The notes under the pieces were generated by a model. That model ran no database searches. It was not told where the DNA came from and was given only the letters and a program-made list of their open reading frames with translations. DNA of 64,000 bases from Streptomyces sp. NRRL S-337 (GTDB lineage: Bacteria > Actinomycetota > Actinomycetes > Streptomycetales > Streptomycetaceae). This document shows, piece after piece, positions 50,262 to 59,847 of the stretch. A program made the position numbers and the translations under genes. The DNA is taken from NCBI RefSeq assembly GCF_000720175.1, contig NZ_JOIX01000004.1, positions 143,409-207,408 on the forward strand, read 5' to 3'. Each line of letters opens with the position of its first letter. Position 1 is the first letter of the stretch.

Positions 50262-51731
50262 TCACTTCTCGCCTTCGAGCACCGCTTCCATGACGCGCTT
50301 GGCGATCGGAGCGGCGAGCTTTCCACCCGCGATGTCGTTGCGCAGGGTGTCGGATCCCTCGATGACCACGGCGACCGCGACGGGGGTGCCCTTGTCGGTC
50401 TTCGCGTAGGAGATGAACCAGGCGTACGGGTTGTCCTTGTTGTTCTCGCCGTGCTGGGCGGTACCCGTCTTACCCCCGACTGTGACGTTCGGGATCTGCG
50501 CGTTGGTTCCCGTGCCCTCCTTGACCACGGTCTCCATGATGCTCTGGACCTTCTGGGCGTTCTCCGGGCTCAGCGGCCGGCTCATCTCCTGCGGCGTGTG
50601 CTGCTGGACCACGTTGAGGTTCGGCGCGACCAGCGACTCGACCATGTACGGCTTCATCAGCTTGCCGCCGTTGGCGACCGCCGAGGCGACCATCGCCATC
50701 TGCAGCGGGGTGGCCCGGTTGGAGGCCTGGCCGATGCCCGCCATCGCGTTCTGCGGCCGGTTGTCCTTGGGGAAGATGCTCTCCGCGGCCCGGACCGGGG
50801 TGTCGATCTTGGCGTTGTTGAAGCCGAACTTCTCCGCCTCGGCCTTCATCTTCTTGTTGCCGAGATCAGCGCTGATCTTGCCGAAGACCGTGTTGCACGA
50901 CAGGCGCAGGGCTTCGCGCAGGCTGACGTTCTCACACTGGATGGAGCCCTCGTTCTTCAGCGGGAGACCGGCGGTGTCGGGCAGCGTGTACGGCACCGGC
51001 GAGTCGGTCTTCGCGTCGACGTCGGTGTAGAGCCCGTTCTCCAGCGCCGCCGAGGCCGTGACGACCTTGAAGGTGGAGCCCGGGGGGTAGGTCTGGCGCA
51101 GGGCCCGGTTGAGCATCGGCTCGTCGGGGTTGTTCTTCTTCTGCAGCCCGTTGTACGCCTTGGCGTCCTTGTCGCTCATCCCGGCGAAGGTGGACGGGTC
51201 GTACGACGGGGTGCTGGCCAGCGCCAGGATCGCGCCGGTCTCCGGGTTGATCGCGGCGACCGCGCCCTTGCTGTTGCCGAGCCCGTCGAAGGCGGCCTTC
51301 TGGGCCTTGGCGTCCAGCGTGGTCACCACGTTGCCGCCCTTCTGCTTGCTGCCGGTGAACATGTCCACCGTGCGGCTGAAGAAGAGCCGGTCGTCGGTGC
51401 CGGTGAGGATGCCGTCGTTGAGCTTCTCCAGCTGGTTGGCGTCGAACGCCTGCGAGGCGTAACCGGTGACCGGCGCCCACATCTTGCCGTTCTTGTACGT
51501 GCGCTTGTACTTGAAGTCACCGCTGTCGGTGGTCGTCGAGCCGGTGACCGCCTTGCCGTCGACGATGATGTTGCCGCGCGGCGTGCTGTAGCGCTCGATC
51601 GCGACCCGGCGGTTGTGCGGGTCGTTCTTGAGTTCGTCGCCCTTGACGAACTGCACCCAGTTGACACGGACCAGCAGGGCGAGGACGAGCAGGCCGCAGA
51701 AGATCGCGACCCGGCGCAGGGGCTTGTTCAC
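50262..51731 (-). CDS. pbpA: Penicillin-binding protein A (transpeptidase)
   Basis: A 489-residue class B penicillin-binding protein. An N-terminal membrane anchor (RRVAIFCGLLVLALLVRVNW) is followed by the dimerisation region and a transpeptidase with SxxK in PPGSTFKVVTASAA, SxN in LSCNTVFG and KTG in VGGKTGTAQHG. It crosslinks peptidoglycan during growth or division. The GTG 51731 overlaps the rodA stop by 4 bp (GTGA), indicating coupled synthesis of the SEDS-PBP pair. Confidence 0.94.
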   Translation of the reverse strand: MNKPLRRVAIFCGLLVLALLVRVNWVQFVKGDELKNDPHNRRVAIERYSTPRGNIIVDGKAVTGSTTTDSGDFKYKRTYKNGKMWAPVTGYASQAFDANQLEKLNDGILTGTDDRLFFSRTVDMFTGSKQKGGNVVTTLDAKAQKAAFDGLGNSKGAVAAINPETGAILALASTPSYDPSTFAGMSDKDAKAYNGLQKKNNPDEPMLNRALRQTYPPGSTFKVVTASAALENGLYTDVDAKTDSPVPYTLPDTAGLPLKNEGSIQCENVSLREALRLSCNTVFGKISADLGNKKMKAEAEKFGFNNAKIDTPVRAAESIFPKDNRPQNAMAGIGQASNRATPLQMAMVASAVANGGKLMKPYMVESLVAPNLNVVQQHTPQEMSRPLSPENAQKVQSIMETVVKEGTGTNAQIPNVTVGGKTGTAQHGENNKDNPYAWFISYAKTDKGTPVAVAVVIEGSDTLRNDIAGGKLAAPIAKRVMEAVLEGEK

Positions 51732-53125
51732 GGGCGGACCACCTGGGTCATCTCGGCGTCGGTGGACGGTGCGGGGGTCGGTGCCGGGCGGCGCGCGGTG
51801 TCGCTGATGCGCAGCAGGATGGCCACCAGCGCCCAGTTGGCGATGACGGAGGAACCACCCTGGGCCAGGAACGGCATCGTCATACCGGTCAGCGGGATGA
51901 GGCCGGTCACACCGCCGGCGACGACGAAGACCTGCAGCGCGAAGGCGCCGGACAGGCCGATCGACAGCAGCTTGCCGAAGGGGTCGCGGGCGGCCAGCGC
52001 CGTACGGATACCGCGCTCGATCAGCAGGCCGTACAGCAGCAGGATCGCCATCAGGCCGGCCAGGCCGATCTCCTCGCCGACCGTGGCGAGGATGTAGTCG
52101 CTCTTGGGGGCGATACCGCCGATGAGCCGGGAGTAGCCCTGGCCCAGGCCCGAGCCGAGGATGCCGCCGGAGCCGAAGGAGTACATCGCCTGCGCGGTCT
52201 CGGTGACACCGCCGTTGAGCAGCTCCAGCGGGTTCAGCCAGTTGTGCACGCGCACCTGGACGTGGGACTCGAACGTGGCCACGGCGACCGCGCCGCCCGC
52301 GCTGAGCAGCAGGCCGAAGACGATCCAGCTGGTGCGCTCGGTGGCGACGTACAGCATGATCACGAAGAGGCCGAAGAACAGCAGCGAGGTACCCAGGTCC
52401 GTCTCGAAGACCAGGATCATCAGGCTGAGCGCCCAGATCACGAGGATCGGGCCGAGGTCGCGGCCGCGCGGGAGGTACAGGCCCATGAAGCGGCGGCTGG
52501 CCAGCGCCAGCGCGTCCCGCTTCACCATGAGGTAGCCCGCGAAGAAGATCGCGATGATGATCTTGGCGAACTCCCCCGGCTGCAGTGAACCGACACCGGG
52601 GATGGTGATCCAGATGCGCGCGCCGAAACGGGCCGGGAAGAAGATCGGCGCGATCAGCAGCACCAGCGCGACCACCATCGAGATGTAGGTGTAGCGCTGC
52701 AGGACGCGGTGGTCCTTGAGGAAGATCAGCACGCCGAGGAAGAGCGCGACACCCAGCGTCGACCACATCAGCTGCCCCGGCGCCATCGCACCGCCCAGCT
52801 GCGGGGTGCTGATCTGCGGCTCCTGGTCCAGGCGCCAGATGAACACCAGGCCCAGACCGTTCAGGAGCGTGGCGATCGGCAGCATCAGCGGGTCCGCGTA
52901 CGGCGCCCACTTGCGTACGACGAGGTGGGCGACACCGGCCAGCAGGCCGAGGCCCAGCGTGTAGCCGAGCACGCCGGCGGGCACGGCCTCTTCCTTGGCC
53001 AGCCCGACGTTGATGTACGCGAACACCGGGATGAGCACGGCGAAGACGAGCATCGCCAGCTCGGTGTTGCGGCGGCTCGGGGCTCCGATCGTGCCGATGG
53101 TGGTGGTGTTGGTGGTACTGCTCAT
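51728..53125 (-). CDS. rodA: SEDS peptidoglycan polymerase RodA/FtsW-like
   Basis: A 465-residue polytopic protein with about ten helices. Conserved SEDS segments include the PGEFAKIII loop, LIGGIAPKSDYILATVGEE with the family glutamates, and TGMTMPFLAQGGSSVIANW near the end. SEDS proteins polymerise glycan strands together with a class B PBP, here PbpA. A disordered Pro-rich C-terminus ends in the pbpA overlap. ATG 53125, 22 bp after pstP. Confidence 0.93.
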   Translation of the reverse strand: MSSTTNTTTIGTIGAPSRRNTELAMLVFAVLIPVFAYINVGLAKEEAVPAGVLGYTLGLGLLAGVAHLVVRKWAPYADPLMLPIATLLNGLGLVFIWRLDQEPQISTPQLGGAMAPGQLMWSTLGVALFLGVLIFLKDHRVLQRYTYISMVVALVLLIAPIFFPARFGARIWITIPGVGSLQPGEFAKIIIAIFFAGYLMVKRDALALASRRFMGLYLPRGRDLGPILVIWALSLMILVFETDLGTSLLFFGLFVIMLYVATERTSWIVFGLLLSAGGAVAVATFESHVQVRVHNWLNPLELLNGGVTETAQAMYSFGSGGILGSGLGQGYSRLIGGIAPKSDYILATVGEEIGLAGLMAILLLYGLLIERGIRTALAARDPFGKLLSIGLSGAFALQVFVVAGGVTGLIPLTGMTMPFLAQGGSSVIANWALVAILLRISDTARRPAPTPAPSTDAEMTQVVRP

Positions 53126-53147
53126 GAGATGTACGGCCCCCTACGCC

Positions 53148-54701
53148 CTACTGCTGGGTGCTGCAATTCTTTTCCAGCTTCTGCTGCTCCTCGGAGGGGG
53201 CCTGGCTGGGAGTGGGTGTGGGAGTCGCGGACGCGGGCGCCGACAGCGCCCCCGCCGTACCGGTGCCGGGCTTGGTGGTCGGCGTACCGGGCTTGGTCGG
53301 CGTTCCGGGCTTGGAACCGGGCTTGGCGGGTGTGCCCGCCTGGCCCTTGCCCTTGTTGCGCGCCGCTTCGTGCTCGGCGGCCTCCCGCTGCTCCTTGCTG
53401 CGGCAGGCGTTGGCCTGCTTGCTCAGCTCGGTGACCTTGTCGCCGCCCTGCATGCGGCTGTCGACCGCGATCGTCTGCTTGACCTGGTTGCGCTGGTACA
53501 GCGGCAGGTACTTGAGTTCGATCTCGGGGTGGTCCTCGTCCACGGCATTGAGCTTGAACCAGGCGAGGTCCTGGCTGATGCCGCGGTACAGCGCGACGTG
53601 GTCGTCCTTGGCGCCGACGAAGTACTGGGTCTGCGTCCAGCGGTAGCCCGCGTAGAGCCCGCCGCCGACGACGGCCAGCGCCAGCACGCCGAACAGCGAC
53701 CGCTTGAGCCACCGCCCGCGCTTGGGCTTGACGAAGTCCTCGTCCATGAACGCGCCGAAGGAGCCCTGCGCCGGACCACCGACGTCCAGGTCGCCGCTCC
53801 CGGGCGGCCCGAAGGCACCACCGGGCGCGGACGGCTGCCCGCCCGGGCGGCCGAGCTCGGCGGCGCGGGCGGCCGGCGTCTGGAGCGTGCTGGGGTCGTT
53901 GAGCTGGTTCTGGTTCTCCGCGACGGCACCGACGATCACCGGGGTGTCGTTGAGCTGCCCGGCCATGGTGTCGTTGCCGTCCACGTCCAGGACGTCGGCG
54001 ACGATGCACGTGATGTTGTCCGGGCCGCCGCCGCGCAGCGCGAGCTGGATCAGCTCCTGCACCGTCTCGTGCGGCCCGTGGTAGCCGGCCAGCGTCTCTT
54101 CCAGCGTCTGGTGGCTGACGACGCCGGACAGCCCGTCCGAGCAGATCAGATAGCGGTCGCCGGCCCGCACCTCGCGGATCGACAGGTCGGGCTCGACGTG
54201 ATCACCGCTGCCCAGCGCCCGCATCAGCAGCGACCGCTGCGGATGGGTGGTGGCCTCCTCCTCGGTGATCCGGCCCTCGTCGACCAGCCGCTGCACCCAG
54301 GTGTGGTCCTGCGTGATCTGGGTCAGCACACCGTCCCGCAGCAGATACGCGCGGGAGTCGCCGACGTGCACCAGGCCGAGCCGCTGGCCGGTCCACAGCA
54401 GCGCGGTCAGCGTCGTGCCCATGCCTTCGAGCTGGGGGTCCTCCTCGACCATCACCCGCAGCTGCTCGTTGGCGCGCTGTACGGCACTGCCGAGCGAGGT
54501 CAGGATGTCCGACCCGGGAACGTCGTCGTCGAGCTGGACGAGCGTGGAGATCACCTCGGAGGAGGCGACCTCACCGGCGGCCTGGCCGCCCATGCCGTCC
54601 GCGATGGCGAGCAGCCGCGGCCCGGCGTAGCCGGAGTCCTCGTTGCCCTCGCGGATCATGCCCTTGTGCGATCCGGCGGCGAAGCGCAGTGACAGACTCA
54701 T
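53148..54701 (-). CDS. pstP: Ser/Thr phosphatase PstP (PP2C family)
   Basis: A 517-residue phosphatase. The catalytic domain (1-240) has the metal-binding aspartates in REGNEDSGYAG, LLAIADGMGGQAAGE, VHVGDSRAYLLRDG and LICSDGLSGVV, ending GPDNITCIVADV. A linker, one helix (SLFGVLALAVVGGGLYAGYR) and a Lys/Pro/Thr-rich outer region follow. It dephosphorylates PknB and its targets. ATG 54701 with GAGG upstream is chosen; the frame is open 19 codons further. Confidence 0.93.
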   Translation of the reverse strand: MSLSLRFAAGSHKGMIREGNEDSGYAGPRLLAIADGMGGQAAGEVASSEVISTLVQLDDDVPGSDILTSLGSAVQRANEQLRVMVEEDPQLEGMGTTLTALLWTGQRLGLVHVGDSRAYLLRDGVLTQITQDHTWVQRLVDEGRITEEEATTHPQRSLLMRALGSGDHVEPDLSIREVRAGDRYLICSDGLSGVVSHQTLEETLAGYHGPHETVQELIQLALRGGGPDNITCIVADVLDVDGNDTMAGQLNDTPVIVGAVAENQNQLNDPSTLQTPAARAAELGRPGGQPSAPGGAFGPPGSGDLDVGGPAQGSFGAFMDEDFVKPKRGRWLKRSLFGVLALAVVGGGLYAGYRWTQTQYFVGAKDDHVALYRGISQDLAWFKLNAVDEDHPEIELKYLPLYQRNQVKQTIAVDSRMQGGDKVTELSKQANACRSKEQREAAEHEAARNKGKGQAGTPAKPGSKPGTPTKPGTPTTKPGTGTAGALSAPASATPTPTPSQAPSEEQQKLEKNCSTQQ

Positions 54702-54833
54702 GCGCACCTCACCCGTCGGCTCGGGGTACAGCCGGTCTCGCCTGGCCACACAGCCCACCCTCCGGTCGGGAGCACGCCCGGGTCCGCCGAGTGGACCGCC
54801 GCGGCTCGCTCGCTCCGCTCGCTCATTGTCGTA

Positions 54834-55367
54834 CTACTTCCGCAGCTCGATGACGGTCTTGCCGATGCGGATCGGGGCTCCCAGGGGAATCGGTGTCGGG
54901 GTCGTCAGTCGGGTCCGGTCCAGGTACGTGCCGTTGGTGGAACCGAGGTCCTCGACGATCCACTGGCCGTCACGGTCCGGGTAGATCCTGGCATGCCTGC
55001 TGGACGCGTAGTCGTCGTCCAGCACGATCGTGGAGTCGTGCGCACGGCCCAGGGAGATCGTCTGGCCTTGGAGGGCGACGGTGGTGCCGGTCAGCGAACC
55101 CTCGGAGACCACGAGCTTCGTGGGCGCTCCGCGGCGCTGGCGGTTGCCGCCGCGGCCGCCTTCCTGGCGGCGCTGTTGTTGCTGCTGCTGCGGCGGCGCG
55201 GCCTGGCGCTGCGTACGGGCTTCCTGCCCGCCGCGCCGGGCGGCCCCGCGCTGGGTCACGCGGGTGCCGAACAGATCGCTGCGGATGACCTGAACGGCCA
55301 CGATGACGAACAGCCACAGTACGGCGAGGAAACCCAACCGCATGACCGTGAGGGTCAGCTCTGACAT
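54834..55367 (-). CDS. fhaB: FHA-domain protein FhaB
   Basis: A 177-residue protein. An N-terminal helix (VMRLGFLAVLWLFVIVAVQV) anchors it, a Gln/Arg-rich linker follows, and a C-terminal FHA domain (about 90-175) has ISLGRAHDSTIVLDDDYASS, SRHARI and LGSTNGTYLD. The FHA domain binds phosphothreonine. Mycobacterial FhaB (FipA) interacts with FtsZ and FtsQ. It is 132 bp upstream of pstP; no terminator is obvious in that gap. Confidence 0.92.
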   Translation of the reverse strand: MSELTLTVMRLGFLAVLWLFVIVAVQVIRSDLFGTRVTQRGAARRGGQEARTQRQAAPPQQQQQQRRQEGGRGGNRQRRGAPTKLVVSEGSLTGTTVALQGQTISLGRAHDSTIVLDDDYASSRHARIYPDRDGQWIVEDLGSTNGTYLDRTRLTTPTPIPLGAPIRIGKTVIELRK

Positions 55368-55377
55368 TGCCCCCGCT

Positions 55378-56211
55378 TCACCCTTCGGCTTGCCGGTAAA
55401 CGATGGTGGTACTGCCCACGACGATCCGCGAGCCGTCGCGGAGACTAGCGCGGGTGGTGTGCTGCCCGTCTACCACGATGCCGTTGGTAGAACCCAGATC
55501 CTGGATCGTGGGGGGCGTTCCGACCCGGATCTCACAGTGACGCCGGGAGACACCCGGGTCGTCGATCCGTACGTCAGCGTCGGTGCTGCGGCCCAGCACG
55601 AGCGTGGGGCGCGAGATCTGGTGGCGGGTGCCGTTGATCTCGATCCAGCGCCGGGTCTGCGCGTGCGGCTGCGGTCCTGCACCGGGCGGTGCCGTACGGG
55701 GTACGGGCTGTGCGCCGCCGGGGGGCGGGGACGAAGGCATGGGGGGCGGGCTCACGTGGCCGGCGCCGGGCCGCGGGCCCTGCGGGATCGCCGAGGCGCG
55801 CTGGGCGGCCGCCTGGCCCGGGTTCTCCTGGGACGTGCTGGAGGCGAGGGTGCGGCTGCGCACGCGGTACAGGCCGGTGTCGAGATCGTCGGCCTTCTCC
55901 AGGTGGACCTTGATCGACCCCATGAAGGTGTAGCGCTGCTGCTTCGCGTAGTCGCGGACCATGCTCGACAGCTCGTCGCCGAGCTGCCCGCTGTACGGGC
56001 TCAGCCGCTCGTAGTCGGGGGCGCTCAGTTCGACGATGAAGTCATTGGGGACGACCGTGCGGTCGCGGTTCCAGATGGTGGCGTTGTTGTCGCACTCGCG
56101 CTGCAGCGCACCGGCGATCTCGACGGGCTGCACCTCGGACTTGAACACCTTGGCGAAGGTGCCGTTGACGAGACCTTCGAGACGCTGCTCGAAACGCTTC
56201 AGTACTCCCAC
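55378..56211 (-). CDS. fhaA: FhaA: DUF3662 and FHA domains
   Basis: A 277-residue cytoplasmic protein. The N-terminal domain (1-125, VLKRFEQRLEGLVNGTFAKV) is DUF3662, then a Pro-rich linker, then an FHA domain (about 185-275) with LVLGRSTDADVRIDDPGVSR and LGSTNGIVVDGQ. Mycobacterial FhaA binds the phosphorylated pseudokinase domain of MviN. It is the first gene of the operon; GTG 56211 follows GGAGGTGCCCC, a strong ribosome site. The next gene starts 10 bp later. Confidence 0.93.
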   Translation of the reverse strand: MGVLKRFEQRLEGLVNGTFAKVFKSEVQPVEIAGALQRECDNNATIWNRDRTVVPNDFIVELSAPDYERLSPYSGQLGDELSSMVRDYAKQQRYTFMGSIKVHLEKADDLDTGLYRVRSRTLASSTSQENPGQAAAQRASAIPQGPRPGAGHVSPPPMPSSPPPGGAQPVPRTAPPGAGPQPHAQTRRWIEINGTRHQISRPTLVLGRSTDADVRIDDPGVSRRHCEIRVGTPPTIQDLGSTNGIVVDGQHTTRASLRDGSRIVVGSTTIVYRQAEG

Positions 56212-56507
56212 GGGGCACCTCCTTCCTCAGTCTTCGTCGGTGTCGTCCTGATCGGGTGGTCCTGATACTGCTTACTGATCGTATCCACGCCTTGGGAAAT
56301 CGGCTGGTTCCCCTTTCCCGCCTTGAGGACGAGTGTCGCCTCTCACAGGGTTGCCCGGTGCCTGTCCGCTCCTTGCCCGCTGCTCGTGCACTGCGATCGT
56401 AGATGTGCCCCGATGACAGTGTCCCGCAACCGCCGACCACTCCGGGCGGCCGGGGCCGCGGTCGGACAGGGCCCCGGACACCCTGCCCGGCACGGGGCTC
56501 CGCACGC

Positions 56508-56620
56508 CACCTCGCGGTTCCGTCCGTCACCACACCGCCCCGCACGTCCCCTTTGCGGTGCTGCATGTCACCTCGATGTCACCTCGCGGTGCCGCACGTC
56601 ACCTCGCGGTCCCGTCCGTC
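56508..56620. repeat. Imperfect repeats in the 56212-56867 gap before fhaA
   Basis: Units of the form CACCTCGCGGT-CCG-CCGTC lie at 56508-56528, 56580-56600 and 56600-56620; the last two are in tandem with a 20-bp period. Similar shorter pieces continue to about 56680. Frames through the region are shadows of the repeat. The gap also carries the fhaA promoter near 56220-56330; no promoter sequence was assigned. Confidence 0.6.
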
Positions 56621-56867
56621 GTCCCGTGGTTCCGGCCGTCGTCCTGGTTCCGTCCGTCGTTCCTTGGCACCGCATGCCCTTGTACGGCGCTGCACGGGCC
56701 GGGGACCCCGCCCAGGTCCCAGCAGACCCGGGCGGGGAGGGGCCCGGGGAAAGGCGTGTGAACCCACCCCAGCCAGCGTGCTAATGTTCTGGATGTCGGC
56801 AGGCGCTCGCACAAGACCCGGACAGAACAACCCGGATCGCGTGAGAGAATCAACCGGCAGCACCCAT

Positions 56868-56951
56868 GCGCGGGTGGCGGAATAGGCAGACGCGCTGGAT
56901 TCAGGTTCCAGTGCCCGAAAGGGCGTGGGGGTTCAACTCCCCCCTCGCGCA
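56868..56951 (+). tRNA. tRNA-Leu (CAG)
   Basis: An 84-nt type II tRNA with a long variable arm (TGCCCGAAAGGGCG). Acceptor GCGCGGG pairs with CTCGCGC through one G-T pair; anticodon CAG at 56902-56904 reads the most used leucine codon, CTG. T-arm GGTTCAACTCC. CCA is not encoded. Confidence 0.97.
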
Positions 56952-56957
56952 CAGATG

Positions 56958-56997
56958 AGACCCCCGGTCTCCGGAGAAATCCGGCGGCCGGGGGTCT
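56958..56997 (+). terminator. Terminator after tRNA-Leu
   Basis: A 10-bp stem (56958-56967 with 56988-56997) enclosing a smaller CCGG stem, followed by TTCGTTGTT, 6 bp after the tRNA. Confidence 0.82.
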
Positions 56998-57101
56998 TTC
57001 GTTGTTCCTGTGCACGTTGCCTTCCTCACATTGTTGCCTCGGTCACCTTCCCGGTGAGGACGGGCGCTGGGTGGGGGCTCGGCGAGGGCCGGGGGTGGCT
57101 T

Positions 57102-58196
57102 GTGTGGGCTGCGTCACGGCCGACGGGAGTTCGTACGGCGGGGCTGACGCTGACCGTGACCGGTCTGGTGGCCGCGGTGGCTGCGCCGGTTCTGACGCTG
57201 ATGGTGGGGCGGCGGGACCGGCGGGCAGTGCTGGCCGCCCTGATGGCCACGCTGACGGCGGCGAACCTGCTTGCCGTGTACGCCCCGAACATCGCGGTGC
57301 TGCTGGTGGCCCGGGTGCTGGTGGGGTTGGGGATGGGCGGGGTGTGGGCGATTGCGGCGGGGCTCGCGGTGCGGCTGGTGCCCGCGCACCGCGTCGCGGC
57401 AGCCACGTCCCTGGTCTTCAGCGGGGTCGCGGCAGCCTCGGTACTGGGGGTCCCGGCCGGTACCTCTCTGGGCGAATGGGGCGGCTGGCGCGCGGCGTTC
57501 ATGGGGATGGCCGCGGTGTGCGCGGTGGTGGCGCTCGCGCTGGCCGTCCTGCTGCCACCGCTTCCGGAGCCCGCCGCGGTCCGCCTCGCCGGGGTGCTCG
57601 GGCTGCTGCGCGGTGCGCCCGTACGGACCGGACTGGTGCTGGTGACGCTCCTGGTGACGGGCCATTTCGCGGCGTACACGTATGTGCGGCCGGTGCTGGA
57701 GGACGTGGCCGGTGTGCAGCCGGGGCAGATCAGCACACTGTTGCTGGCCTTCGGCCTCGCCGGGCTGGCCGGGAACTTCGGGGCGGGGGCCGGGGCGGCG
57801 CGGTCCCCGCGCGTGACGTTGGTGGTGATCTGCGGGGTGCTTGCCGGGACGGTCCTGCTGGTGCCGCTGGTGCCGCTGGTGGGGCGGGGCACCGGGGTGT
57901 CCGGGCCGGCGGCGCTGATGGCCGTGGGGGGCCTGTTGGCCGTATGGGGCCTGTCCTACGGGGGTGTCTCGGTCAGCACCCAGACGTGGCTGATGGCGGC
58001 GGCACCCGGGGCGCGGGAGGCCGCCTCCGCGCTGTTCGTGGCGGTGTTCAACGGGGCCATCGCCCTGGGCGCCTTCCTGGGCGGCCGGGCCGCGGACAGT
58101 TGGGGGCCGACCGGCGTGATGTGGCTGGGCGGCGCACTGGCGGCGGGCGCGTTGGTGACGGCGGGGGTGGGGAAGGGGCCGGGAAGGGGACGGTGA
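57102..58196 (+). pseudogene. 5'-truncated MFS transporter (DHA1 type)
   Basis: From GTG 57102 a 364-residue frame reads as an AraJ/DHA1-type MFS exporter (APVLTLMVGRRDRRAVLAAL, LLVARVLVGLGMGGVWAIAA, GVPAGTSLGEWGGWRAAFMG). The protein lacks the first membrane helix and the preceding 40-50 residues found in the family. Upstream of 57102 the frame contains only the terminator and tRNA. It may be a relic or a short functional variant; the GTG does have GGGGG upstream. It lies directly behind tRNA-Leu, a place where insertions and deletions are common. Substrate unknown. Confidence 0.55.
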
Positions 58197-58394
58197 AGGG
58201 CCCAGGAAGGGGCCGGGGTGCCGGGGCGGGAGAGGTGTGGGGTGTAGGGGGGCCGGGGGGCTCCGTAGAGGGGCTCTTTCGTTGGCGAGACCCGCCGCGG
58301 GTTCCGGGCTCTGCGGCTTGCCCGGAGCCCGCGGCTGGGGGTCCCGTCAGGGGTTCTGGGGGCTTGACCCGAGAGTCGGGCCCGGCTCCCGCTC

Positions 58395-59045
58395 TCAGGC
58401 GGCGAGGCGCGCGACGAGGGCCTTGGCCTTGGCCGCGGCGTCTTCGTGGGCCTTGTCGCGGGAGGTCTCGTACAGCGGCACCAGGTCGGCCATCGCCGGG
58501 TTGACGGGTGCCATGGTCAGCTCGGGGACGATGAACTCGACGTCCAGCCCCATGGCGCCGCCCAGCACGGCCTCCAGGTAGTTCTGCACGTACTCCATGC
58601 CCTCACGGGGCGTGCCCGGCGCGTACGAGCCGCCACGGCTGGCGACGACCGTGACGGGCGTCCCCTTGGCGGACGGCGCCTCACCCGCGGTACGGCCCAT
58701 GATGATCACCTGGTCGAGCCACGCCTTGAGCGTGGAGGGGATCGTGAAGTTGTACATCGGCGCGGCAATGACGACCGCGTCGGCCTGCTCCAGCTCCTCG
58801 GCGAGCTTGACCCGCACGGCGAACGCGGCCTGCTGCTCGGGGGTGTGGGAGGCCGGGTCGGAGAACGCGGCGGAGGCGGCGACGCCGTCGAGGTGCGGCA
58901 GCGGGTCGGCGGCCAGGTCGTGGTGGATGACGGTGCCCTCGGGGTGCTGCTCCTCCCAGGTCTTGCGGAAGGTCGCGGTGACCGAGCGGGAGGCGGAGAC
59001 GCCCTCGGGGGAGACGGACGAGTCGATGAGCAGAAGCGTGGCCAT
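58395..59045 (-). CDS. azoR: FMN-dependent NADH-azoreductase
   Basis: A 216-residue flavodoxin-fold oxidoreductase. The FMN-binding loops are LLLIDSSVSPEGVSASRSVT, the family motif PMYNFTIPSTLKAWLDQVI and VVASRGGSYAPGTPREGM. Such enzymes reduce azo dyes and quinones with NADH. ATG 59045 is chosen with AAGGAC upstream, as the frame upstream is not family-like. It is divergent from the HxlR regulator gene, its likely controller. Confidence 0.92.
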   Translation of the reverse strand: MATLLLIDSSVSPEGVSASRSVTATFRKTWEEQHPEGTVIHHDLAADPLPHLDGVAASAAFSDPASHTPEQQAAFAVRVKLAEELEQADAVVIAAPMYNFTIPSTLKAWLDQVIIMGRTAGEAPSAKGTPVTVVASRGGSYAPGTPREGMEYVQNYLEAVLGGAMGLDVEFIVPELTMAPVNPAMADLVPLYETSRDKAHEDAAAKAKALVARLAA

Positions 59046-59267
59046 GGGAATCGGTCCTTCGGTTGGTGCCGTCTGGCGGGTCAGTGGCCTCACAGGGGCT
59101 CGGCCCCGGTTCAGCTCCCCAGGGGGCAGCGGGCACTGCGGTGCTGCGCCTGGTTGAGCACGGAATGACCAACGTTTGGCTAGCTGGTTGAATTCCGTAC
59201 GTCACTATTCATAGCACAGGAGCTTACTTTTCTGCAGTAGCCAACGAGAGGGCGGTACGCTGGGTGT

Positions 59268-59630
59268 ATGGCGGACCACAGCGAGGCGACGTGTAAGCAG
59301 GTCGACGACGGCATGGCGCGCGTCTTCGAGCTGTTCGGGAAGCGCTGGACGGGGCTGATCGTCGCCACCTTGATGTCCGGTCCGGTGCACTTCGCCGACC
59401 TGCGGCGGGCGATCCCCGGCATCAGTGAGCGGATGCTCTCCGACCGCCTGATGGAGCTGGCGGGGGTCGGCCTGATCGTCCGCGAAGTGGACGCGGGTCC
59501 TCCGCTGCGTGTCTCGTACCGGCTCACGGAGGCCGGCCTCGCGATGGACCCCGCCCTCAAGGAGCTGGGACGCTGGGCGGAGACATACCTGGCGGACGGC
59601 GGGCAGTGCCCTGAGCGGTTCCGGAGGTAG
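59268..59630 (+). CDS. HxlR-family transcriptional regulator
   Basis: A 120-residue winged-helix protein with the HxlR layout: CKQVDDGMARVFELFGKRWT, FADLRRAIPGISERMLSDRL and RVSYRLTEAGLAM. One N-terminal cysteine (Cys9) matches the position of redox-sensing cysteines in some HxlR regulators such as HypR. It is divergent from azoR, a pairing common for electrophile-sensing regulators. The 222-bp gap between them includes CCAACGTTTGG (59169-59179) next to GCTAGC, a possible operator. Confidence 0.88.
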   Translation: MADHSEATCKQVDDGMARVFELFGKRWTGLIVATLMSGPVHFADLRRAIPGISERMLSDRLMELAGVGLIVREVDAGPPLRVSYRLTEAGLAMDPALKELGRWAETYLADGGQCPERFRR

Positions 59631-59847
59631 GTGTTCGGGGGCCTTCGTCTCTGGATTCTTTGCCTTGCCTGCCGTGGCCGGTCTTGGCCTGCGATGGCCT
59701 GCCACGACCTGTCTTGGCTCAGTCCTGTCTTGCTGTGTTGTCTTGGCTCCTTGCTCCGGGGTGTGTCCTGGGCCTCTGGCCGGGGCCTCTGACTGGGTCT
59801 CTGACCTTGGGAATCTGCCCCTGGTCTCTGTCCTGGTGGGTCACTCC

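Noticed and set aside
56403..56885. Frames of up to 160 codons in the gap before tRNA-Leu
   Set aside because: They read through imperfect repeats and run into the tRNA gene.
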